From an uncultured Selenomonadales bacterium (GTDB lineage Bacteria > Bacillota_C > Negativicutes > Selenomonadales > Selenomonadaceae): a stretch of 7,151 nt of DNA. The DNA is taken from the NCBI GenBank assembly GCA_947302675.1, contig CAMYWI010000064.1, forward strand, positions 1 to 7,151. Direction: 5' to 3'. Within the stretch, counting starts at the first letter, position 1. Each line of letters starts with the position of its first letter. The translations under genes and the position numbers were made by a program. This document shows, piece by piece, positions 1 to 6,590 of this stretch. A model generated the notes under the pieces. It made no database searches. It saw only the letters and a list, made by a program, of their open reading frames with translations, and had not been told where the DNA came from.

Positions 1-1
1 C

Positions 2-508
2 TCCGACGAAATCGAAGAGCAACTGCGCCGCTCAATGCGCAACGCGGATATTTTGCGGCTAATGGAATTGCAAAAGGGCTTGACGTATTTCAATGCGTCG
101 CTCCGTTCCAATGACGCGGTTTTCGATAAGCTGATGCGCCTGCGCAACAACCGCACGCTCGAAGGCATTCTGGAGATTTACGAGGAAGATGAGGACTTAC
201 TCGAAGACATCATCATTGAGAATAAACAGGCGAGAGAAATGGTTGAGATGTACAGCCAAATTCTCTCGCAAATGGCGGATATTTTCTCGTCGATAATCTC
301 GAACAATCAAAACATGGTCATGAAATTTCTCGCGGCAATGACGATTATAATCGCGGTGCCAACGGTCATTGCAAGTTTCTTCGGTATGAATGTGCCCGTG
401 CCGCTCGCCGAAAACACTTCCGGCTTTGTCATAGTCATTGCGATAGCTTTGCTCGCGTCAATCGTTGCGGCAATCGTCTTTTGGAAAAAACACATGTTCT
501 GGGGATAA
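2..508 (+). CDS. corA: CorA-family magnesium/divalent cation transporter, C-terminal part
   Basis: This is the C-terminal 168 residues of a CorA-type inner-membrane Mg2+/divalent cation channel; the start lies left of the window. The frame is open from base 2, and the in-frame ATG at 35 is internal. The first ~100 residues are highly charged helix, as expected for the long stalk helix that leads to the pore. They are followed by two hydrophobic segments (about 307-390 and 418-480). The family signature Gly-Met-Asn (bases 383-391) sits at the end of the first segment, inside FFGMNVP. The protein ends in a short basic and aromatic tail (WKKHMFWG), as is usual for CorA. In this family five copies form the pore and the GMN loop acts as selectivity filter. 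The gene converges on the IF2_N gene with only four bases between the stop codons. Confidence 0.93.
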   Translation, partial: SDEIEEQLRRSMRNADILRLMELQKGLTYFNASLRSNDAVFDKLMRLRNNRTLEGILEIYEEDEDLLEDIIIENKQAREMVEMYSQILSQMADIFSSIISNNQNMVMKFLAAMTIIIAVPTVIASFFGMNVPVPLAENTSGFVIVIAIALLASIVAAIVFWKKHMFWG

Positions 509-512
509 ATCT

Positions 513-2018
513 TTAAGCCTCGTCGGATTGAGCGGCGGGGTTTTCTTTTTCTGCTGATTCTGCTTGAGCTTGAGCCTGTGCGGCGGCCTCTGCTTCAGCG
601 GCGGCTTTGGCGGCTTCTTCAGCGGCTTTCTTAGCCTCATACTCGGCAATCATTTCGGGCGTGCGATAATCTTTATGCGGCTCCAACTCCGCAAGCTGAT
701 ACAGGAAAATATATTCTTTTGGCTTGTAAAGAATGCTCGCAAGCCCGCGCGCTTTGTACTTGAAATTGCGCTCGGCGTCGGGGTCGTCCATGTTGTCGCG
801 ATACTCATTGAGATAATTAATCATCGTCAGGAACGGCGCGGGCAGATTCTTCCGCACATAAACCAAATTATCGAACGAGAAGAACTCAATCATGCTGAAG
901 AATTTTTCCATGAGCTTAAAATATTTCTCCAACTTGTCGGCGGGCGCACCTTGCTCCTTGAGTTGCTTATAGCCGTCTTTCCACGCGAAGAAATTTTCAA
1001 TCGCCGCGCCAATCAGTTCCTTATACTCTTTGTAAAAATCGACGTGGAAGATGACACTGCGAACGCTGTAGGCAATCGTCTCCGCCAGCGCGTTGAACGG
1101 CATCGGAATTTTCGTTTCCAACATGCTGTCGGGGTTCGTGAGGTAATCGACAAAGCTCATGTGCTCGCAATAAGCCTTCCTGCGCTCGGCGTACATTTTC
1201 AATTCGTAGAGATTGTCATTGACTTTGCCCATGCCGTGACCGAAACGCAGGAACATAAACCGCTGTTGCTCCTCGAATTTCTGATTTTCTTCGTAGGTGA
1301 AAATTTCTTCCGGCTCGTAATTCAAGCCGACAGGCTTAACGAACTCGCGCATTTCCGCCAAAATCTCTCTGTTTTTCAAGCCGTAGTCCTGCAAAAGCTT
1401 GTAGCCTTTGGTCGTGAGCTTGTTGACGGCTTGCCAGTAGCAAATGGGCGACAGGTCGGGATCCTCAATGATGATGTCCTGCATGAGTTGCCAAGTATCC
1501 ATGCTGCGCGTGAGCTTGCCTTTCTTCCTGCGCTTGGCGGTCGGGACGTAATTGCCGAGAAAATCATTGCCGGCGGTGATTGCGGAGGCGTAAACGGCTT
1601 TGGTCATTTCGTCGGCGGCTCCGTCCGACATGAACGGTACGGGTTGCCCTTTGAACTCTTCAAGCTCCGCAAGTTCCGGGTCGACTTCCTCGCCTTGCGG
1701 CTTTTTATTTTTCTTCTTTTTCTTTTTGCCCTGTGCGGGAGCCGCACCGTTTTGGTCAGCGGGCGCAGGAGTTGCGGGCGCGGCTTGTTCTGCGACGGGT
1801 TGCGGCTTGGGTTGGGGTTTCGGTTGCGGTTTGGGTTGCGGCTCAGGTTCGGGCGGCGGCGGCGCGAAAAGTTTTTCCTTCAAAAGGTTGTAGGTGTCTT
1901 CGGTGACCGCGCTGAGACGATTGGAAACTTTGATTCCCTGTCCTGTCAAGAAGTCGATGATTTTTTTCTCCTCGCACTCGAACTCCTTTGCAAGTTGATA
2001 AATTCTTTTCATTGCCAA
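513..2018 (-). CDS. Protein with IF-2 N-terminal domain, low-complexity linker and unrecognised helical core
   Basis: A 501-residue protein of unknown function. Residues 3-52 resemble the small helical IF2_N domain of bacterial initiation factor IF-2 (KRIYQLAKEF..., then GQGIKVSN). Next come a Pro/Gln/Lys repeat (53-74), an Ala/Pro linker (75-97) and a lysine run (98-106), much like the linker of IF-2. No GTPase follows: there is no P-loop GxxxxGK[ST] and no NKxD. Instead there is a ~285-residue charged, aromatic-rich helical region (about 165-450) and an Ala/Glu-rich C-terminal helix (455-495). No signal peptide or membrane segment is visible, so it is probably cytoplasmic. The start is TTG at 2018, with AGGAG 11 bases upstream; the ATG at 2012 is 17 bases from it and less likely. 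It lies 49 bases downstream of yacP on the same strand. Nucleic-acid or ribosome association is only an inference from the N-terminal domain and basic linker. Confidence 0.8.
   Translation of the reverse strand: MAMKRIYQLAKEFECEEKKIIDFLTGQGIKVSNRLSAVTEDTYNLLKEKLFAPPPPEPEPQPKPQPKPQPKPQPVAEQAAPATPAPADQNGAAPAQGKKKKKKNKKPQGEEVDPELAELEEFKGQPVPFMSDGAADEMTKAVYASAITAGNDFLGNYVPTAKRRKKGKLTRSMDTWQLMQDIIIEDPDLSPICYWQAVNKLTTKGYKLLQDYGLKNREILAEMREFVKPVGLNYEPEEIFTYEENQKFEEQQRFMFLRFGHGMGKVNDNLYELKMYAERRKAYCEHMSFVDYLTNPDSMLETKIPMPFNALAETIAYSVRSVIFHVDFYKEYKELIGAAIENFFAWKDGYKQLKEQGAPADKLEKYFKLMEKFFSMIEFFSFDNLVYVRKNLPAPFLTMINYLNEYRDNMDDPDAERNFKYKARGLASILYKPKEYIFLYQLAELEPHKDYRTPEMIAEYEAKKAAEEAAKAAAEAEAAAQAQAQAESAEKENPAAQSDEA
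515..550 (+). terminator. Rho-independent terminator of the corA gene, embedded in the opposing gene
   Basis: The arm CCTCGTCG (518-525), a 7-base loop (526-532) and the arm CGGCGGGG (533-540) form an 8-bp stem with two G-U wobbles in the plus-strand RNA. It is followed by TTTTCTTTTT (541-550). It begins ten bases after the corA stop. On the minus strand the two wobbles become A-C mismatches and there is no U-tract after the stem, so it should work only for rightward transcription. It lies within the last codons of the convergent gene. Confidence 0.75.
1797..1862 (-). repeat. Pro-Gln-Lys minisatellite in the IF2_N gene
   Basis: This stretch encodes residues 53-74 of the IF2_N protein: prolines alternating with E, Q and K, ending in three exact KPQP units (12 bases each, 1797-1832). 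The DNA is a degenerate GGTTGCGGTTT/GGGTTGGGG tandem array. It is likely a flexible linker and a site of possible repeat-number variation between strains. Confidence 0.7.
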
Positions 2019-2029
2019 CTAAAATCACA

Positions 2030-2034
2030 CTCCT
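2030..2034 (-). promoter_or_regulatory. Shine-Dalgarno site supporting a TTG start for the IF2_N gene
   Basis: AGGAG on the minus strand lies 11 bases before TTG (2018-2016) and 17 bases before the first in-frame ATG (2012-2010). Neither spacing is ideal. The TTG is nearer to the normal range. Confidence 0.55.
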
Positions 2035-2067
2035 AATAAAATTTCTATCCTGTAAAAAAAAATTCTG

Positions 2068-2589
2068 CTATTTCCCGCGCCGAAGTTGCTCAAGCTTGGC
2101 GAAAGCGTCTGCGCCGATTCTGTCCGCGAGTTCATTGCGCTGAACCGGCAAAGTTACATTGCCGAGATATTCTTTGCGCAAATGTTGTTTGGCTCGCTTG
2201 ACCGCCCGATAAAATTCTCGCGAGGGATGCCGATACGCTCCCGCGCCCAAAATCACGGTCTCAATCGCCGCGTCCGAGCTGACAACATGCACCTCGCGAC
2301 GCTTGCGAACTTCTTCATAGCTGAGCCGCTCGATAACCTTGTCCGCCGACTCGTTAAAGCCGCTGTAGATAACTCGGAAAAAATCATCGTAAATTTCCTT
2401 GCGCTCGTCGTCCTCACTGCGTGCGGCATCGAAGACCAGCGTTATCTCGAATTTCTCATACGCGCCGTACTCGTGAAGGTTGCGAATCAACGTTTCACGC
2501 GCCGTCGCCAAATCCTCTGTGTTAATTTCCTGCCAAACATAAATCAAATTGTAGCCGTCAACCAAGTAATGCGGTCGCTTCCTCGTCAT
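2068..2589 (-). CDS. yacP: YacP/Rae1-like NYN-domain ribonuclease
   Basis: A 173-residue PIN-like NYN-domain protein of the YacP family. The Bacillus subtilis member (Rae1) is a ribosome-associated endoribonuclease that cleaves certain mRNAs during translation. The family's acidic residues are visible: D11 in YLVDGYNLI, D54 in LVFDAAR, D83 in NESADKVIE and D106 in VSSDAA. The C-terminus is basic (KRAKQHLRKE, then QLRRGK). The length is normal for the family. The ATG overlaps the rlmB stop by four bases (ATGA at 2589-2586). AAAGGA lies only one base before the ATG, too close for ordinary initiation, so translation is probably coupled to rlmB. Position directly after rlmB is the conserved Bacillota order. 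After the stop there are nine Ts on the coding strand without a convincing stem. Confidence 0.93.
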   Translation of the reverse strand: MTRKRPHYLVDGYNLIYVWQEINTEDLATARETLIRNLHEYGAYEKFEITLVFDAARSEDDERKEIYDDFFRVIYSGFNESADKVIERLSYEEVRKRREVHVVSSDAAIETVILGAGAYRHPSREFYRAVKRAKQHLRKEYLGNVTLPVQRNELADRIGADAFAKLEQLRRGK

Positions 2590-3320
2590 GTCCTTTGTCT
2601 CTGAGAAAAAATTTCATACATCAGCACCGCGCCCGCCGCCGACGCATTGAGCGAATTGATTTTGCCGACCATCGGGATTTTTATCAGCAAGTCGCAACTT
2701 TCGCGCGTCAACCGCCTCATGCCCTTGCCTTCGCTCCCGATTATCAAAACTATTCCGCCCGTCAAATCCGCCGCGTTGAAATTTACTTCCGCGCTCATGT
2801 CCGAACCGACGATTTTTATTCCAAGCCCGCGCAGATTCTTTAGCGTTTGTGCGACGTTGACGACCTGCGCAACTTTGACGTACTCCGCCGCGCCCGCCGA
2901 CGTTTTGAAGACTGTCGCATTGAGCCGAACGCTCCGCCGCTTTGGAATTATCACGCCGTGCACGCCGACTGCCTCCGCCGTCCGAAGTATCGCGCCGAAG
3001 TTTTGCGGATCTTCCAACTCGTCAAGCAGGATTATGAACGGCAACTCATTCCGGCTCTCGGCAAGCTCCAAAATTTCTTCAAGCGTCGAGTAATTTACAA
3101 CTGCCGCCTCCGCCGCCACGCCTTGATGTCGTCCGTCGCAAAGCTTATCGAGTTTTTCTCGGCTTGTAAATTCTACAACAACCCCCGCTGTTTTGGCAAG
3201 TGCCAAAATTTTTTGTATTGAGCCGTCGCGCACGCCCTCCGCCATGAAAATTTTGTTGACGCTCCGCCCCGACTTCAACAGCTCCATAACGGCGTTGCGT
3301 CCGAAAATTAAATCGTCCAA
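2586..3320 (-). CDS. rlmB: 23S rRNA (guanosine-2'-O-)-methyltransferase RlmB, TTG start
   Basis: A 244-residue SpoU/TrmH-family (SPOUT) methyltransferase. E. coli RlmB methylates the ribose of G2251 in the 23S peptidyl-transferase region using SAM. The N-terminal substrate-binding domain (DDLIFGRNAV, residues 2-11; HQGVAAE, 65-71) precedes the three SpoU motifs: DPQNFGAILRTAEAVG (104-119), IGSEGKGMRR (194-203) and IPMVGKINSLNASAAGA (215-231). The start chosen is TTG at 3320, with AGGAG six bases upstream (3331-3327); no in-frame ATG or GTG is nearby. The frame stays open to 3428, but that extension would overlap the preceding gene by ~100 bases and its sequence is not RlmB-like. The 244-residue form matches the family length. 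The Shine-Dalgarno overlaps the preceding stop codon, and the gene end overlaps yacP by ATGA. Confidence 0.95.
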   Translation of the reverse strand: MDDLIFGRNAVMELLKSGRSVNKIFMAEGVRDGSIQKILALAKTAGVVVEFTSREKLDKLCDGRHQGVAAEAAVVNYSTLEEILELAESRNELPFIILLDELEDPQNFGAILRTAEAVGVHGVIIPKRRSVRLNATVFKTSAGAAEYVKVAQVVNVAQTLKNLRGLGIKIVGSDMSAEVNFNAADLTGGIVLIIGSEGKGMRRLTRESCDLLIKIPMVGKINSLNASAAGAVLMYEIFSQRQRT

Positions 3321-3326
3321 AGTTAT

Positions 3327-3331
3327 CTCCT
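3327..3331 (-). promoter_or_regulatory. Shine-Dalgarno site fixing the TTG start of rlmB
   Basis: AGGAG on the minus strand with a 6-base spacer (ATAACT) to TTG at 3320-3318. Its first base is the last base of the stop codon of the upstream C39-like gene. This is the main evidence for the short rlmB model over an N-terminally extended one. Confidence 0.85.
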
Positions 3332-3990
3332 CACTTCGGCGCGGCGATAAGCCAAGCCTGATTGCGCTCGCCCTCCGGCAAAATATTATGGTCAAACCAC
3401 ATCCAATAAAAGCGGTCGAGGCTACCAAACGTGTAGCCGTCCTGCGCGTCGTCGGTCGTGTCGTAAGGCTCGGCGAAAATCAACACGTCGTCACCAAGCT
3501 CCGCCGTCTTCAACGAATCATAGCCGATTATAACGCGCCAATGCCCGCCCCATTCCACGTTCTCGACAAGAATCGGATTGCCCGCCGCAAGATTTTTCAC
3601 GACGAACTTTTGAAACTCGAACTCGTCCATAGGCGGCGTGTCGAAACTGCTTTGAACTTTCCAGCCGATACCCTTGAAAAAATTAACCATGTTGCCGAGA
3701 CTCGTCCCCGCTTGCGGCTTAGTCTCCATGCGCTCAATCAACGTAGCCTCGTCGAAGTCGCGATTGCCGAAAAAATTCAGCACGGTCAAAGCGGCGGCAG
3801 GTCCGCAACTAAATTCTGTCGTCTGTTGATAAGTCGGATAGTGCGGCAAGATAATTCGGTCGGCGGTCGAAATCATGTTGTAGAAGTCAATGCGCGGGTA
3901 GTAAATCGAATCGGCGTGGTTATTTTCGGCGCAGGCGTTGCCGATAAGCAAAGTCGTCGTCAACGTCGCGGCGAGTAAAAATTTTCTCAT
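3331..3990 (-). CDS. Exported papain-like protein, peptidase C39-like family
   Basis: A 219-residue protein with a signal peptide: MRKFLLAATLTTTLLIG, then Ala-Cys-Ala as a signal peptidase I site, giving cleavage near residue 21. The mature part looks like the C39-like (Peptidase_C39_2) papain fold. Q56 (oxyanion position) lies six residues before the nucleophile C62 in TTEFSCGPAA, and H150 lies in WGGHWRVIIGYD. The third catalytic position, usually Asp in a DP pair, reads FAEPYD here, so E174 or D177 would have to serve. Activity is plausible but not certain, and the substrate is unknown. The ATG at 3990 has AGGAG eight bases upstream and overlaps the mrnC stop by ATGA; a longer reading frame to 4032 would destroy the signal peptide. 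The gene is inserted between mrnC and rlmB, which are usually adjacent. Confidence 0.85.
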   Translation of the reverse strand: MRKFLLAATLTTTLLIGNACAENNHADSIYYPRIDFYNMISTADRIILPHYPTYQQTTEFSCGPAAALTVLNFFGNRDFDEATLIERMETKPQAGTSLGNMVNFFKGIGWKVQSSFDTPPMDEFEFQKFVVKNLAAGNPILVENVEWGGHWRVIIGYDSLKTAELGDDVLIFAEPYDTTDDAQDGYTFGSLDRFYWMWFDHNILPEGERNQAWLIAAPK

Positions 3991-4379
3991 AACTTTATCT
4001 CCTTGAACGCAGCGGCAAATGCCAGTTCGCAAATTTCGTCGAGTCGCTCAAAATTTTTTCTCAAGTACAAATCTCCGAGCAACGCCTCAAAGCCCGTGCT
4101 TGCGTGATACTCGGCAACGGTCGCTTTGCGCGGCGCGTGACTTGTCGCATTTCTTCCGCGCCGAAAAATATCTCGCTCGCCGTCCGTCAAGGAACTTTCT
4201 ATCGCAGAATAACTTTTCGCCTGCGCGGGAGCCGAAACAATTCCCGCGCTCAAGTCGTGCAAGCGCGTAATGTTGTGCGTGACTTCCAACAGCCGCGTCC
4301 GAATGTACAAATGAAAATAGGCATCGCCGATATGCGCCAAGATCAGCGGCGAGAGCGTCTTGATCAAACTTTCTTCCAT
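3987..4379 (-). CDS. mrnC: Mini-ribonuclease III
   Basis: A 130-residue RNase III-like protein without a double-stranded-RNA-binding domain, the Mini-III of Bacillota, which trims double-stranded ends of the 23S rRNA precursor. Visible family features are LAHIGDAYFHLYIR (residues 14-27, catalytic D19), RRGRNATSHAPRKAT (73-87) and the signature STGFEALLGDLYL (94-106, with catalytic E98). The length fits the family. The start ATG at 4379 overlaps the end of cysS by 16 bases; a weak AAGG about seven bases upstream is the only ribosome-binding signal, so coupling to cysS is likely. The stop overlaps the next gene by ATGA. The position directly after cysS is the conserved order. Confidence 0.95.
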   Translation of the reverse strand: MEESLIKTLSPLILAHIGDAYFHLYIRTRLLEVTHNITRLHDLSAGIVSAPAQAKSYSAIESSLTDGERDIFRRGRNATSHAPRKATVAEYHASTGFEALLGDLYLRKNFERLDEICELAFAAAFKEIKL

Positions 4380-5890
4380 GTCGCGCCTTGCGGTGTATCT
4401 TCGACGACAATGCCCGCCGCCTTGAGTTCGTCGCGAATTTTATCTGCCGTCTTCCAATTCTTAGCGGCGCGTGCCTCTTGTCTCAGCGATAAAATTATTT
4501 TCATGAGCGCGTTAATCAGTTCGAGTTCGTCGGATTTTTTCTCCGCCGCCTCGACGGGCACTGGTTGTTCAAACAGTCCGATTATCTCCGCCATTTCCAG
4601 ATAAATGTCGCGCACGCGCAGGATTATGTCGCCGTCGATTGTCACTGGCAAAATTTCTCCCGTCGTGAATCCTCTGTGATAGTCGCCGATTTCCTTTGCC
4701 AACTCGAACATGAAAGTTATCGCAAGCGCGGTGTTGAAGTCGTCTTCCATTGCCGCATAAAAATTTGCAAGCAGTCGCTCGCCTTCCTCGACAAGACCGC
4801 CCGCTTGACTGACCGTTATCGCGAAATTTTTCTCGCCCGTGTCCTTGACGAACTCGCCCGCATGAATCAGCCGCGCCAACTCGTCCAGTTGCCAATAAGC
4901 CTTCGCGAGCTTGCCGTAAAAATCCTGCGCCTCGATAACTCGCGCCTCGTTGAACTCAAGCGGGTTGCGGTAATGCGTCTGCAACAAAAGCAACCGCACG
5001 ACTTCGCCTGGATACTTCGACAAAATTTCCTCGACCGTGAAAAAGCCCTTGTTCTTCTTGACCATTTCTTTATTCGACTTGCTGAGCTTTTCGTTGCCGT
5101 CAGTGATAAAGCCGTTGTGAATCCAATATTGCGCGAAAGAATTTTCATCGCCAAGATACGCCTGCGACTGTGCAATCTCGTTCTCGTGGTGCGGGAAAAT
5201 CAAATCGGAGCCGCCGCCGTGAAAGTCAAACTTCTCGCCCAAAAATTTTAATGACATTGTGGAGCACTCGATATGCCAACCGGGTCGACCTTTGCCCCAA
5301 GGACTTTCCCAAAACGGCTCGCCCGCCTTCGCCACCTTCCACAGCGCAAAATCCATTGGGTGCCGCTTGCGACTGTCAACTTCAACTCGCGCCCCCGCCA
5401 TCATGTCGGAGAGTTTGCGCCCACTCAACTTGCCGTAGCTTTTATCCTGCTCGACGCTGTAGAAAACGTCGCCATTATCCAAAACATAAGCAAAGTCCTT
5501 GTCGACGAGACGTTGAATCATTTCGATAATATCTTCCATAGTCTCTGAAACTTTGGGATAAAAATCTGCGCGGCGAACGTTGAGCGCGTCCATACTCTTA
5601 AAGTAAACGGCGATATTTTTCTCGGAAATTTCTTTCCACGTGACGCCCGCATCATTTGCCGCCTTGATTATCTTGTCGTCAACGTCGGTGAAGTTTTGAA
5701 CGTAGCGCACGGTGTAGCCGAGCTTTTTAAAGAGCCGACGAATCACATCCCACGTGACGAACGGGCGAGCGTTGCCGATATGCGGCGCGTTGTAGGGCGT
5801 GACGCCGCAGCAGTAAATGCTCACCTCATTTTTCTTGAGCGGCTTGAAAATTTCCTTAGTGCGGCTCAGCGTGTTAAAGACTTTAATCAT
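4364..5890 (-). CDS. cysS: Cysteinyl-tRNA synthetase
   Basis: A 508-residue class I aminoacyl-tRNA synthetase that attaches cysteine to tRNA-Cys. HIGN (37-40) is the HIGH signature and KLSKS (268-272) the KMSKS signature. The zinc ligands C28, C209 (WHIEC), H234 and E238 (HHENE) are present at the same numbers as in the E. coli enzyme. The anticodon-side motif EDDFNTALAI is recognisable. The protein is about 40 residues longer than the common ~465. One clear addition is NKEMVKKNKG (273-282) between KLSKS and FFTVEEIL, where most family members have about three residues (LGN). ATG at 5890 is preferred because AGGAG is nine bases upstream; the in-frame TTG at 5896 would leave only three. The ribosome-binding site lies inside the end of the PIN toxin gene, whose stop is six bases before the ATG. 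Confidence 0.97.
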   Translation of the reverse strand: MIKVFNTLSRTKEIFKPLKKNEVSIYCCGVTPYNAPHIGNARPFVTWDVIRRLFKKLGYTVRYVQNFTDVDDKIIKAANDAGVTWKEISEKNIAVYFKSMDALNVRRADFYPKVSETMEDIIEMIQRLVDKDFAYVLDNGDVFYSVEQDKSYGKLSGRKLSDMMAGARVEVDSRKRHPMDFALWKVAKAGEPFWESPWGKGRPGWHIECSTMSLKFLGEKFDFHGGGSDLIFPHHENEIAQSQAYLGDENSFAQYWIHNGFITDGNEKLSKSNKEMVKKNKGFFTVEEILSKYPGEVVRLLLLQTHYRNPLEFNEARVIEAQDFYGKLAKAYWQLDELARLIHAGEFVKDTGEKNFAITVSQAGGLVEEGERLLANFYAAMEDDFNTALAITFMFELAKEIGDYHRGFTTGEILPVTIDGDIILRVRDIYLEMAEIIGLFEQPVPVEAAEKKSDELELINALMKIILSLRQEARAAKNWKTADKIRDELKAAGIVVEDTPQGATWKKV

Positions 5891-5896
5891 GTGCAA

Positions 5897-6331
5897 TCAC
5901 TCCTTTAAATTTTCGTCGACGTAGGCGCAAATTTCTTCGGGCGTAAAAATTTTAACCTCCGAATCGGAAAAGCCCTGCATGTTGCGCGTGACAATCCCGT
6001 CAAATTCATTGTTGGCGGCGACCGCGTATTGAACCGAGTCCTCGAAGTCCTTCCAATTCAAGGCAAAAGCTTTATGAATGTCTTTGTCGATAACTTTAAC
6101 AACACCCACGAACTCGAAAATATCTTTGAACATTTTGCGCAAAGCTTGATGATCCTTCAAGTTTTTGTAAGCCAAGTAGTAAATATCCGTGACGGACGAC
6201 GCCGAGATAAAGTTACTGACATCGTGGCTCCGCGAAAGAGAAACTGCGCGTACACTCATAGAGAAGAAAGGCTCGCGTTTCAGAAATATATCCAAGACGA
6301 CGTTTGAATCAATCAGCAAATTTAATGCCAT
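5897..6331 (-). CDS. PIN-domain toxin (VapC-like, PIN_3 type)
   Basis: A 144-residue PIN-domain protein, probably a VapC-type endoribonuclease toxin. It begins LNLLIDSNVVLDIFLKREPF, with D8 as the first metal ligand and the LKREPF sequence typical of the PIN_3 subgroup. Further acidic positions are D49 (SSVTDIYYLAYK), D95/D98 (KDFEDSVQYA) and D111 (EFDGIVTRNMQGF). It ends with the usual FTPEEI segment. ATG at 6331 fits the family start, with a weak GCGGA about six bases upstream. It overlaps the end of the preceding antitoxin-like gene by 23 bases, the usual arrangement of coupled toxin-antitoxin pairs. Its 3' end contains the cysS ribosome-binding site. VapC toxins typically cleave tRNA or rRNA; the target here cannot be read from sequence. 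Confidence 0.88.
   Translation of the reverse strand: MALNLLIDSNVVLDIFLKREPFFSMSVRAVSLSRSHDVSNFISASSVTDIYYLAYKNLKDHQALRKMFKDIFEFVGVVKVIDKDIHKAFALNWKDFEDSVQYAVAANNEFDGIVTRNMQGFSDSEVKIFTPEEICAYVDENLKE
5900..5904 (-). promoter_or_regulatory. Shine-Dalgarno site of cysS within the PIN toxin gene
   Basis: AGGAG on the minus strand, nine bases before the cysS ATG. It overlaps the last codons of the toxin gene (AAGGAGTGA codes Lys-Glu-stop), so toxin and cysS are physically fused at the mRNA level. Confidence 0.85.
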
Positions 6332-6575
6332 GTTTTTCCGCCAACCTTTCTCCGCGCCAATATGCCATGTCTTTCGTCGGGTCAACCAAACCTTTCAAGC
6401 AACCCGTAAGTCTGCCCATGATCTCGTCGATTTCTTCAGGGCTCAGTTTTTTGCGCTCCACGACGGGCGCGGCAGGCGCAACGGTGATTTCCACGCGCTG
6501 ATTGTCGGCGTAGTCGGGCAGGTCGATTATCCCTTTCAAATCGCCGGCGTTCATTTCTTTGCGTACAGTTTTCAT
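6309..6575 (-). CDS. Putative antitoxin of the PIN toxin, full-length copy
   Basis: An 88-residue protein directly upstream of, and overlapping by 23 bases, the PIN toxin gene; function is inferred mainly from this position. Residues 1-35 are probably a small beta-rich domain (GDLKGIIDLPDY, then QRVEITVAPA). Residues 40-62 are a predicted helix (EEIDEIMGRLTGCLKG). Residues 63-88 form a C-terminal tail with an aromatic and charged stretch (TKDMAYWRGERLAEKHG), the kind of segment that usually wraps around and inhibits a PIN toxin. ATG at 6575 has AGGAG eight bases upstream, inside the end of the preceding paralogue. It is a close paralogue of the gene at 6581-6784. The exact antitoxin family is not recognised with certainty. 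Confidence 0.78.
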   Translation of the reverse strand: MKTVRKEMNAGDLKGIIDLPDYADNQRVEITVAPAAPVVERKKLSPEEIDEIMGRLTGCLKGLVDPTKDMAYWRGERLAEKHGIKFAD

Positions 6576-6590
6576 GACGCTCACTCCTTT
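6389..6590 (-). repeat. Direct repeat copy 1 (full-length antitoxin gene)
   Basis: One of two direct repeats. It runs from the codons for CLKG back through the ATG and the AAAAGGAGTGA ribosome-binding region. Its partner is 6607-6798. The two are near-identical at the outer end (AACCTTTCAAGCAACCCGTA in both on the plus strand) and diverge mainly around a 9-base gap. The tail of this gene, 6309-6388, has no counterpart in the other copy. Confidence 0.8.

Noticed and set aside
564..2036. A 490-codon open frame on the plus strand opposite the IF2_N gene
   Set aside because: It is antisense to a gene with a recognisable domain, a Shine-Dalgarno and sensible composition. Its translation has no recognisable family motif and looks like a by-product of codon bias on the other strand.
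2054..2062. Run of nine As (Ts on the minus strand) after yacP as a possible terminator
   Set aside because: The preceding minus-strand sequence gives no stable GC-rich hairpin, so it was not called as an intrinsic terminator; read-through into the IF2_N gene remains possible.
3321..3428. N-terminal extension of rlmB
   Set aside because: It overlaps the end of the C39-like gene, has no Shine-Dalgarno and adds non-RlmB sequence. The TTG at 3320 has an ideal AGGAG spacing.
3193..3978. A 261-codon plus-strand open frame opposite rlmB and the C39-like gene
   Set aside because: It spans two well-supported minus-strand genes, starts with no ribosome-binding site and has an Arg-rich composition typical of antisense frames.
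3991..4032. Upstream start for the C39-like gene
   Set aside because: It would put 14 extra residues before a clean signal peptide. The ATG at 3990 has AGGAG at 8 bases and the ATGA overlap.
4565..5251. A 228-codon plus-strand frame within cysS
   Set aside because: It lies fully antisense to an unmistakable cysS coding region and shows no domain or start signal of its own.
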